Of a stretch of 64,000 bases of DNA, positions 1-9,422 are shown one piece after another. Location of the stretch: assembly GCF_950023065.1 (NCBI RefSeq), contig NC_088679.1, positions 30,194,001 through 30,258,000 of the forward strand. Reading direction: 5' to 3'. Both the position numbers and the translations under genes were made by a program. The number at the start of each line of letters is the position of its first letter. Within the stretch, counting starts at the first letter, position 1. The notes under the pieces are model-generated. The model was not told the origin of the DNA, searched no databases, and worked only from the letters and a program-made list of their open reading frames with translations. The stretch is from Planococcus citri. Lineage: Eukaryota > Arthropoda > Insecta > Hemiptera > Pseudococcidae.

Positions 1-290
1 TAGAATCGCTGTTGGACACCGTGAAATCGAGTGTATATCCTCCAGAACTCGTATTCGTCGCTTTTGTTGTTGCTCAAATCGCGACGAACGCGATGGTGTT
101 TGTCTTCTCGATTGTCGAATAGAGAAGATGGATTGTAAGGTGCGAGGTTATCGTCCGAAAAAGCATAACAATGTGCTCCGCATTGACCGGAAGCTTCGTC
201 TTGGTTAGTGTAGGGTAAAAGTATCAAGAATGTGGAAAATACCAACAGTATCTTACCATAAATTATGCAGATGTTCGGACGCCAGCACAT
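1..290 (-). CDS. Secreted or membrane-anchored protein, 5' part only (partial at window edge)
   Basis: The minus strand from the ATG at 290-288 is open for 96 codons to the window edge. The product starts MCWRPNICIIYGKILLVFST and continues with a hydrophobic stretch to about residue 28, which looks like a signal peptide or signal anchor. A hydrophilic segment follows with two cysteines (QCGAHCYAF), an acidic and Asn-rich stretch, and a dibasic RVRRD site that could be cleaved by a furin-like protease. I do not recognise the family. It is divergent from the gene starting at 695, with about 400 bp between the two starts, so they may share a promoter region. The rest lies outside the window. The plus strand also has a short open stretch here (3-122), but it is less protein-like. 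Confidence 0.5.
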   Translation of the reverse strand, partial: MCWRPNICIIYGKILLVFSTFLILLPYTNQDEASGQCGAHCYAFSDDNLAPYNPSSLFDNREDKHHRVRRDLSNNKSDEYEFWRIYTRFHGVQQRF

Positions 291-694
291 TTCGTGTTTT
301 TTGCTTATTATTATTCGACTTTGGACGATTGAAAAAATTCCATTGGTATCGAAAACTCGAGGAAATGTTCGAGATGAATCCGATATGAAAGTTTGAAGTT
401 TTAGTGTAGGATGCGCCACCGAGATGGGAGTCGAATTGGTACGAAATATCACGACGGTTAGGAGCCAGTCGAAGTATTTAATTACGAAGATGGCTGCTAT
501 TGATAGGATTTGTGAATTAGATGTTGATATTTTATTCATTCGTGGTTATCTTTTTGAGCAAATGATTTCTAATGAGCCACGACGATTATGACGAAACGAT
601 AAATATCGAAAACTAAGATACGTGCTGTGTTGATTGGGTCATTCGAATTTCATCGTGTAATCTAAAAATGCTTTGATCAATTTAGTGAGAAAAT
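291..694. other. Divergent intergenic region between two signal-peptide genes
   Basis: About 400 bp separate the minus-strand start at 290 from the plus-strand start at 695. I find no open frame of note here. It is the only place where promoters of both genes could lie, but I cannot point to a clear TATA box or initiator. Confidence 0.35.
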
Positions 695-1732
695 ATGCCT
701 CCAAAATGGCCGACTCTAAAGCTCGGCCGAGTATTAATGCAGATATTCGCGTTGACTGGATCATGGACGCCTTTCATCTACTCCGAGAATCTGTACGAAA
801 TCAAATTCATCCCTACGGATGGATCGCGCGAAGCACTGGATACGATTTTAATGGCCCCAGAAGAATGCCTACCAATGGAGACATTTTGGCTGAGTAATTC
901 GAGCTCGATGGACACCGAAGGTAATTGCCTGGAATTATGGTCGAAGAAAAACTGCGATGGTGACGTTTTGTATTACGTGTCCAGTGCCAACGATGGAATA
1001 AACAGCGTACCGTGGGCGAAATCGGTGAAATTATGCGAAGTTGGTAAACAACCGTCACATCTTATCGTTCGTCGAGGCTTGGTGGAGAATTCGACCGAAT
1101 ATTACTTCTGGTTTTACTTCTCGAAACTGCGAGGACGATCGGTGGTATTCTTGGAAGAGTACAGGAAAGGTGGACCCGGCGGTCACCCTGATTGGGAGAC
1201 TATCATGGGTGGCAGGAACTGGCAAGGGCCTAGATCAAAGCTGTATCTGAAAGCATTGTATAAGGTTATCAATTTGTTTAAAACGTACACCGATATGGAT
1301 ATGAAATGGTCTAGGTATAGTACCGAAGATCTGGCTAAGTTGAAACAGTTGGCTTCCGATGTGGTTAAATTGAGAGAACTCAAAACCCTCAAGTTCCCTC
1401 ATACCGATCCGCAGTCCAAAGTGCATGCCAAAATCGTGGAAATCTGGAAAAATATCACCATCACATTGGATAAAGCTTACGAAACTAAATCAAAATACGA
1501 TCAAGAAGTAAAGCTGGGTAGATCGAAGAAACAGTTCAGTGGAACGACTGAATCCGATGTTACTTTGATGTCGTCTTCGCCAGTTCGGTCGAATGAACGA
1601 AGCGAATCTTCCGTTAAAATATCGGTGGTCGATACGACAGCAACCAAAACGACCATTTCGGAGAAACCAACAACCTCGAAGCCGGGAAAGGAGCCTCCAT
1701 TTGACGAATCTGTTATAAGAATAGTAGATTGA
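695..1732 (+). CDS. Hypothetical secreted protein, 345 aa, intronless
   Basis: A single open frame of 345 codons with codon use unlike the AT-rich surroundings. The start at 695 gives a basic N-terminus followed by a hydrophobic stretch (LMQIFALTGSWTPFIYS) before ENLYEIKF, which fits a signal peptide cut near residue 30. An in-frame ATG at residue 15 could also serve as start. The mature part has Cys residues at ECLP, NCLE, NCDG and LCEV, and N-glycosylation sequons NSS, NST and NIT. The middle is rich in Trp, Tyr and charged residues. The C-terminal 70 residues are Ser/Thr/Lys-rich and low in complexity. I recognise no domain or catalytic motif. It lies head to head with the gene at 1-290, and both lie upstream of the 3' exons of a p85 gene, so they may sit inside a p85 intron. 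An upstream non-coding exon cannot be excluded. Confidence 0.7.
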   Translation: MPPKWPTLKLGRVLMQIFALTGSWTPFIYSENLYEIKFIPTDGSREALDTILMAPEECLPMETFWLSNSSSMDTEGNCLELWSKKNCDGDVLYYVSSANDGINSVPWAKSVKLCEVGKQPSHLIVRRGLVENSTEYYFWFYFSKLRGRSVVFLEEYRKGGPGGHPDWETIMGGRNWQGPRSKLYLKALYKVINLFKTYTDMDMKWSRYSTEDLAKLKQLASDVVKLRELKTLKFPHTDPQSKVHAKIVEIWKNITITLDKAYETKSKYDQEVKLGRSKKQFSGTTESDVTLMSSSPVRSNERSESSVKISVVDTTATKTTISEKPTTSKPGKEPPFDESVIRIVD

Positions 1733-2155
1733 ATTGCTGCTCTCTGACCTCAGTTGTTGTTCCTTAGTCAATTTGCCAAAGATCGCGTAATTTTTCCTAG
1801 ATTTAAGATGAATTAGAATTTTTGTTCTCCGAATATTTAGTATTCTGTTTCAATTTTTATACTCATACTAGATGCTTATTCGTATTCTACTCTACCTCCT
1901 CAGAAATGAACATTTTTCTCAGAAATTCGATTTTACATCAAATATAAAGCGTGAATTTTTTCCAATTAATACATAGGTATAGGTACTCAAGAATTTGACG
2001 ATGTAAAATTTCAATTGAATTTTTTTAAAAGTTACTTGTTTTTTTGAATTTTGTCATTTCATAGCAAACTTAATTAAAAGAATATTAACATAGTTTTATT
2101 CAAAGCTTTTGTTTCAAAATTCTATTTTTGAAAGAATTGAGTTGCTCGCAAGGTC
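1733..2155. other. Non-coding AT-rich downstream region
   Basis: No open frame or repeat of note. It probably includes the 3' UTR of the preceding gene. Confidence 0.4.
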
Positions 2156-2159
2156 AAAG

Positions 2160-3960
2160 AATCATAGAAGATGAATCGGTCGCGAACGAATTTGAAAAAT
2201 GAATTTATAAAAATTTATTTAACCGAAAGAAAATTAATAGTTCGCAAATAACTCGAAAAATCACGAGTAAATATTAATCTTTTGAGAACGAATCCAAGAA
2301 TCATTTTCCATAATTTTCAAGAGATATTGTAAGATTTCGTTGAATCATTCGCAAACAACATTCTAGGATTTTTCTCATGAACAAACAATGAAGTCTCAAT
2401 ATGTTCAAGGAATCGGATTTCAAATTGATCGTTCGCGAACGACGAATCATTTGCGAATGACTGAATAGAATAATTCCATTTTCTAGATGATTCATTTGTG
2501 AATAACGAAGTTCAAGGTTTCATCTTAACGAGCAATAGGTCAATATTTGAATCAGCCGTTCGTAAACAACTAAGAAAGTAGAGACGTAGGGAGGAGGAGG
2601 GGGGGGTGAATTTTTTTTTCAAAAGGCTAAAACTAAAAATAATAATTTTTCTATGATTCATTCACAAACTATGAATGAAGATTCGATGAATCAATCTCTG
2701 GATAAATCGTTTGCGAGTGATTTGAATGAGCCGCAACTGAACAGATACGAATTGCGGAATTGATAACAATTGACTTGAAGAGGAAGACTTTCTGAATGAA
2801 TCATTCGTGAACGACGTTCAGTTTCATCTCAATGAACAAACTCCTAATGTTGGTAATATTTCGGTTTCTTAATCAATCGTCGCAAATGACCGAAAAGATT
2901 ATTCTCAGAGGAATCGTTTTGCAACTTACATTTTGAAAAATTATTTTTCAAAAATCCATATTCAAAATGATCGTTTAGTTTACAAGTGATTCCAGAAGCC
3001 ACTAATGAACTGAGTGATCGAATCTTTTACGAATGACCGAAAAGAATCATTTCTGGATTAATGATTTTCGCTGACGACATTCTAGGAAAGAGAACTAATT
3101 CTCGATCTTGGTAGTATTTTGAGTGTATCGATTTTTGAACGAATCGTTCGCGAACGAGGAACGTCTGAAGAGAAGGAATCTTTCACGAACGACTTGAAAG
3201 AATCATTTTTTGAATAAAATTATTATTCTCAAACAATGCTAGAAGATTCAGTGAGTCAATTTACGAATACGAATGAATCGTTCGTGAACGACTCGAAATG
3301 CTACGGATAAAAAGGGAACGAATCTTTTACTAATTACTGTGAAGAATTATTCCTAAACGAATCATTCGTGAACAACGTTTAAGGGTCTATTTCAATGGAC
3401 AAACTGTTGGTCTCAGTGAGTACATATTTTCAAGGAATCGATTTCTAAATTAATAGTTCGCGAACGATTCAAAAAACCAGCGATGAACGATACTTTCGCC
3501 CTTTTTTGGAATCATTCTTGAATAATGGTTTGAAGATTCAAATATTCAATTATTAAAATTTCCAAACCTATCGTTCGCAAATCACGATAGAACGACTCGA
3601 AGAAAGAGTCACGACTGAAAGGTGAACGAATCTTTTCATGATGACAGAATATATTAATCACTTCTTGGCGAATCATTCGTGAACGAAATGCAGGGTTTTT
3701 GTTTCAATAAGCAAACTCTTGGCCTTTGTGATATTTTCAATTTATAAACCAATCGTTCGCGAACGATTTGAAAAATCAGGAGTGAACGAATCTTCAATGA
3801 ACGACTAAAAAGAATCATTTTTCTATGAATATTATTCATGAACAATATTTGATAATTAATTCAATGAATCGTTCGCGAATGACTGAAAAAACTGGGAGTG
3901 AATATGATTTTAATTGATTCATTTGTAAACGAATCGTTCGCGAACGTCTTTTGTATATAT
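2160..3960. repeat. Field of dispersed degenerate palindromes, core TCGTTCGCGAACGA
   Basis: About 20 copies of a palindromic motif, with full or nearly full versions near 2173, 2431, 3142, 3277, 3455, 3754, 3866 and 3932, and decayed versions such as CATTCGTGAACGACG and CATTTGCGAATGA between them. Copies are often followed by ACTCGAAA or ACGAA and are spaced mostly 60 to 130 bp apart. The flanking text is also loosely repeated (GAATGAATC, AAGAATCATT, CTGAATGAATC). No coding frame is supported here. One more isolated copy occurs near 59840 within the last gene's intron. I do not recognise the repeat family. Confidence 0.75.
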
Positions 3961-4649
3961 TTTTCGATCAAATAATGAATAGAGAAAATTCATTTTCAAT
4001 TTTTCTTTTTATGAGAATAGAATGAAGAAAGGCTCGAAATTTCTTTTCAATGGGAAGAGGCACGTGAGGGAATTTTTCAAAAAATGTAATCAAAAGCATC
4101 CTATGGCTGAATTTTTACATATTAGACATTTTTCTCTGGTGAATTTTTGCTATTTTGATCATATTGAAATATGTATTCGTAAATTGCAATCTATAGGTGT
4201 TCTGATTTGACGTTGATGGTTTGAATTTTCAATGATATAACGAAATAGTTTTGAACATTATTCGAAAAAAATATAAATATCATACTTATTCTACTTGCAT
4301 CATCAGTTATTTTAATTACAATTTAAAAATATCTACAATCGATCAAACGATGAAGTTTAATCAGGTGATAGTGTACCTCAGCAGATTTCACTTCCCTCCC
4401 CTCTCCCTCCCTCTCATCCGGTGGCTAATTCGTCGAATGACGTACTTTATAGAACCAATGTCGTCATTACCAGGGGTGCGTGAATAATACGGTGTAAAAA
4501 TAATACGATTAGGGAAGAAGAGTGAAAAAAATGAGTGTTTTTGACACTCGTATTTATCGTATATCTGCGTAATCGAACCGATGATATGCTTAATTTAACT
4601 CTGTATTATTTTAATTCTCATTCGAGCGTATTTATGATTATTTTTCCAG
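3961..4649. other. Non-coding, intron upstream of the first visible p85 exon
   Basis: AT-rich sequence with a short CT-rich patch near 4390. It ends in a pyrimidine-rich tract and TTTTTCCAG, the acceptor of the exon at 4650. I see no coding exon in it. Confidence 0.45.
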
Positions 4650-7600
4650 TATGTTAAGCAATGTCGTCATGTTACGCCAACGTTTAAAGAATATGGAAGA
4701 AAACCGCGAACAACTGGAAGACACGTTAAAGGAACAAGTGGCATTTACGCGGACCCTGGAACGCGAATTAATCACCTTGAAGCCGGAAGTTATATCGTTA
4801 TTTAAACAAAAAGAGCGAGCCGCATCGTAAGTACATACTTTATCTACCTATCTATCTATTTGTCCACATATGTAGACGTAGTGGTGGTAATTTATCTACG
4901 CGATTATGAATGTGTACCTCTATGTGAGGTTATATAATGATGGTCGCCAGAAAAGTATACCGTGTGATTTATTTTTACCTATTGATTTGTTTTGTTTGCG
5001 AACAGGTGGCTTTTGTCGCACGGCGTTAAATTACAAAGAATCCATCAAATGCTGGCGGGTAATACGCTCACGTTGCATAATTTAAATATCGACGCCGATA
5101 GGCCGCATACCTTCGAGGCGACCTGGTTCCTTGAGAAGTGTACGAGAGCTGACGCCGAAAAATTACTGCAAGGAACACCTGTCGGCACTTTTTTAATCAG
5201 ACCGAGTCGTACTGGTCAATACGCGTTGTCTATTTCGTAAGTATCACCTTGATTTGTGTCGATTTTCATGTTCTTGTTTAGGACTTGAACTTTTTTTTCG
5301 CTCCCATCGTCAAAAATTGTTTGTTCTTAGTTTAAAAAAAAAAATTAGCCCCTCGATTGAAAATTAATTGCTATCGGTGACCTTCAACGTTGGGAAAAAA
5401 CATACAAAAATGAAATGAGAAATTCTGTGTGAATAGCTCTCAATTTTAAATTTTCAGAAAAAAGCATCCTCGTTTACAAAGCTAGTATGTCGATGTTCTT
5501 GTGGAGAGCATATTTTCAAAATTGACAAAATTGAAAAAAAAATGAATAGAAGTCAGGGGAAGATTTTTTAAAAATTGCTCTTCAAGAAAAAAACACCTTT
5601 CTCCCAGTCTAAGATGTAATTTTGGTCTCTGTGCAAAGCTACCTTTAGTTTTTTTTTCAATTAATAAAAATAATAATTAAAAATTTTTTTTTGAAGTTTT
5701 GTGTTGAAATTCCCCCTAAACTAGTCAAATTAATTTCTTTTTTTTTCAACTGAAGACTTTTCACTAATGGATCGAAATTGAAGAGTGATATTCCAAAACT
5801 CGGTTTGTCCATTTTCACAACTTTTCAGGAGAGAGGAAAAACAGTTTCCCTTTAAACGGGTAAATTGGATTTTTAGGCGAGCTTAGCACTTTATTTGGGT
5901 GGACTTATGATGTAGGAGTGTAGGTATACATTTCATCCACTGAATACTGCTGAAAAAATTTCAATAAAAATGGACAAAGCGCGTTTTGGAACATTATTTT
6001 TTTTTTAATTTTTAGTGAATTGGCTATTTAGGTGAGTTTAACACCTCATTTTGGTAGGTTGATGATGTAGGAATGTGAGTTAATACTTCATCTACCAAGT
6101 ACCACTGAAAACCCAACTTTGATAAAAATGGACAAAGCGAGTTTTGGAATATCACTCTTCAATTGTTTAAAAAATCAGATTTTTTTTTTTTTGAAAATGA
6201 AATGGAGTTATCTAGATAGAGCAATTCTGGCGCAGATAAGTACAGACAATTTTTAAAAAAATTTCTTTCGTATTTTTATCCAAAATGTTTTCCAACTTGC
6301 GATGTTTTGTGCGGGAGGACCAAAAAACTGCATCTAAGTTTTGCGTTTTTGCATAAAATTGCAAATAAAATCGCTTTTTTACCAAATATAGCCATAAAGA
6401 CGAGTTTTTTTTGCAAATAATTGATTCAAGTTTTCGATCTTAGCCAAAAATCCCTGCCTTTTTGCTAAAATTATCAAGTCTCGCTTTTTGCCCCCCCCCC
6501 TCCCAAAAACAGCAAAAAAGTCTTACCTTTCATCAAAATTGCATCCATAATTGAATGGTGCTTTTCAAGAAGGTCCTATCGACAAAAAACTGGTTTTGAG
6601 AAAAACGCATTTTTATATTTCAGTGTTTTGCCATTTTGGTTTAAAATGATATAGCGAGCTCCGGTTTTTTTTGTTGAATAGAAGCATCTTTCCACTATTT
6701 ATTTCCTGCGTAGTAATTTTTTTTCCACCACCAACATTTCCATGGGAGCGCTTTACAAAAGAGACCTCGATAGGACCTTCTTGCGGTTATTCACCTAAAA
6801 ATCGATTTTATTCCTTCTCAAACCCACCAAAAACATGAAATAGTCACTCTTGAGTAGTAATTTTCAACGCAGAATTCAAATTTTGAGTCAATTTTGCCCC
6901 TCGACCCCCAGGGGGGGTGGTACCAAATGAAAATTTGGGGAAAATGTGAAAAAATCGAGTATAGTGTCAAAATCTTGATACTTTGAGTTGAAAACTACGA
7001 TTTTTGAGTCAATTTCCCTCGTAGCCCCCCAGGGGGGTGGTACCAAATGAAAATTTTTGGGAAAATGTGAAAAAATCGAGTATAGTGTCGAAATCTTGAT
7101 ACTTTGGGTTAAAAACAACGATTTTTGAGTCAATTTCCCTCGTAGCCCCCCAGGGGGGGTGGTACCAAATAAAAATGCGAAGAAATCGAGTATAGTGTCG
7201 AAATCTTGGTACATTTGGGCTGAAAACCCGATTTTCGAGTCAATTTTGTCCCTCGGCTTCCGGGGGGAGGGGTGTGGTACCTAATCAAAATTTAGGATAA
7301 AAGTGAAAAAATTGAGTACTTTAATGTAATATCTTTAATACTGTAGGGCAGAAGTTTCTTCCGCCAGCATTCCCCAAAACGACGAATATGAAAAATTATG
7401 CATTTTAGTGTATGTAAAACAACTGCGATCGATTTACCTGCGGAAACCTGCGAAAATCTGTATCATCTCATACTTTAGCCATGCATGTGTGAGTGCGCAC
7501 TCGATTTTTTCACTGTTTTCCCCAAATTTCGATTTGGTACCACCCCCTTCCTCCCTGGCGTGCGAAGGACAAAATTGGCTCGAAAATCGGGTTTTCAGCC

Positions 7601-9422
7601 CAAATGTACCAAGATTTCGACACTATACTCGAGTTTTTCGCATTTTTATTTGATACCACCCCCCCTAGGGGGCTACGAGGTAAATTGACTCAAAAATCGT
7701 TGTTTTTAACCCAAAGTATCAAGATTTCGACACTATACTCGATTTTTTCACATTTTCCCCAAATTTTCATTTGGTATCACCCCCCCTTGGGGTCGAGGGG
7801 CAAAATTGACTCAAAATTTGAATTCTGCGTTGAAAATTACTACTCAAGAGTGCCTTCTGGTATAGTTGTGATCAACCATTTCGGAGAAGAAGGTAATGCG
7901 CGCATTTTCCAGTTGCGTTTCCTAGCCAACTTCATATAGCTGCTGTTTGTGAACAACACCACATGGAGCGCTGCGGTTTGCACCATCTTGTGTAGAAAAC
8001 GTCAGAGATTCAAATTTCATGAACTCCTCAAAAAGGTCCTATCGGTCGATAGGACCTTCTTGAAAAGCACCATTCAATTGTCGTTTTTCGTTAAAAATTT
8101 CTAAAAATTGTCGCCTTTTTGCAAAAATTTGCAAAAAATCTCATTTTTAAAAAAATGCGTAAAAGTCTCGCTTTTCTTTCTGAAATTGTCAAAAGTCACA
8201 TTTTTAAAAGTTCTGTAAAGTTTTTTTTTCACCAAAAATTTCTAAAAAGTCCTTTCTTTTGCTATAATTGTCAAAGTTTCGCTTACTTACAGCTGAAAAA
8301 TGGTAAAATTCATCTTAAAAATATTATTAATTTTTGGTAAAAAATTTTAAAAGTTGCACAAAAATTTTGCTTTTTTTTCCAAAAAATGGCCCAGTCTTGT
8401 TTTTTTTTACTAAAAATTTCCAAAAAGCCCCGCTTTAAAAAAAAATCACTGACAGAAAATTTCTTTTTTTCGTCGAAAATTCCTAAAAAAAAAAACCTCA
8501 TTTGCTAGAATTGTCAAAGTTTTGTTTACAGCTAAAAATAATAAAAATTTATTTCATAAAATTGGTAATTTTCTGTAAAAAATTTCAAAAAAAAACTCAA
8601 TTTTTCAAAATTTGCCCAAGAAGGCTCACTTTTGTGCCATAAATTTCCATAGAATTTCGCCTTTCTGTAGAATATTGTCCAAGTATAACTTTTTGCCAAA
8701 AATTGAAAAAAGTCTCGATTGTTAATTGTTGAAAATTGCCAAAGATCCTAATTTTTTACTGAAATTGCCCCAGTTTCAATCCAATTTTATTTTTAAATTT
8801 TAATTGAAATATTTTGCTCATTTATAACATTTTTGGTTACATTTTTTGAACTTTTTTAGTTGCTGTAGTTGGGTACTTATTTTTGAAAAAATTGAGTATG
8901 TGCTCTGAAACTGCCAAAAATGACTAAAATGACAATTTTCAACATTTTTAGGGAATTTGACTCCTCTTCCACTTATTTTGATACCTGTACAAAACTTCTG
9001 GAAATGAAACGATTTATGACAGAGAAATGTCACATAAAATCATAAAATCATTTCACCCCCCCCCCTCCCTCCCAAATTAAGAGGTCATAGAATAGAATAT
9101 GGTTTATTTTGCATTACACTTGGCGATGCTAAATTACTAATAATAATAATTCGTGTTTGATTTTCGCCTTTGCAGATGTAACGGAACGGTTAATCACTGT
9201 ATCATTTACCAAACCCCTCGTGGATACGGATTCGCCGAACCTTACAATATCTACGACTCGTTGAAATCGTTGGTGCTGCATTATTCGCAGAACTCGCTGG
9301 AAGAGCATAACGACGTACTTACCACAACATTGGCGCATCCAATTTACGAAGATCGTTTCACCACCGGCGGTATTCCGGAAGAAAGTAATTACGTTAAAGT
9401 AAACATAAACAGCGCTAAATGA
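4650..9422 (+). CDS. Pi3K21B: PI3-kinase p85-type regulatory subunit, C-terminal exons (partial)
   Basis: Three exons: 4650-4826, 5006-5236 and 9176-9422, joined by GTAAGT donors and AG acceptors with matching phases. Together they encode 217 residues and a TGA stop. The first exon is a charged coiled coil ending LKPEVISLFKQKERAAS, which matches the end of the p85 inter-SH2 domain that binds the p110 catalytic subunit. The second begins WLLSHGVK, as in the conserved p85 stretch before the C-terminal SH2, and contains the phosphotyrosine pocket motif GTFLIRPS with the invariant Arg. The third gives VNHCIIYQTPRGYGFAEPYN and SLKSLVLHY, typical of a p85 cSH2. The product recruits class IA PI3K to phosphotyrosine adaptors in insulin signalling. 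The SH3/RhoGAP-like and nSH2 exons are not in the window. They must lie left of position 1 or be missing. The symbol is given by analogy to the fly gene. Confidence 0.9.
6885..7300. repeat. Tandem repeat of about 121 bp, left arm of foldback
   Basis: Units begin with GAGTCAATTT at 6885, 7006, 7127 and 7237, a period of 121, 121 and 110 bp. Each unit contains a C/G-run box (CCCCCAGGGGGG), GGTACCAAAT, and GAGTATAGTGTC..AATCTTG. The apparent Pro-rich reading frames here come from the repeat and are not a gene. Confidence 0.85.
7510..7826. repeat. Inverted copies of the 121 bp repeat, right arm of foldback
   Basis: The same unit appears in reverse orientation, with ATTTGGTACCACCCCC-type boxes near 7533, 7648 and 7772, followed by CAAAATTGACTCAAAA. 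This forms the right arm of the palindrome with 6885-7300. Confidence 0.8.
8085..8780. repeat. Degenerate low-complexity repeat (CTTTTTGCNAAAAATTG type)
   Basis: Many imperfect copies of an about 30-40 bp phrase like AAAAAGTCTCGCTTTTTGCCAA. Similar phrases occur at 6380-6540 and, in the other orientation, at 30170-31020, 52380-53720 and 60430-60700. No coding function is visible. Confidence 0.6.

Larger units (their letters stand above)
6549..8079. mobile_element. Foldback element in p85 intron, 34 bp perfect terminal inverted repeats
   Basis: Positions 6549-6582 and 8046-8079 are perfect reverse complements (left end reads AATTGAATGGTGCTTTTCAA). A second inverted pair lies inside, CGATAGGACCTT near 6769 and AAGGTCCTATCG near 8033. 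Further in are two blocks of inverted tandem repeats. There is no ORF that could be a transposase, so this is a non-autonomous foldback element. No clear target duplication is visible. Confidence 0.8.

Noticed and set aside
3..122. Short open frame on the plus strand at the left edge (hydrophobic, ends TAG)
   Set aside because: The minus-strand frame over the same bases is longer, has an ATG with a signal peptide and runs to the edge, so it explains the region better.
6888..7214. 108-codon minus-strand frame with repeated FHLVPPP blocks
   Set aside because: It is the translation of the 121 bp tandem repeat in the foldback arm, with no start context or homologue.
7493..7939. 148-codon plus-strand frame
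   Set aside because: Mirror image of the repeat in the other foldback arm.
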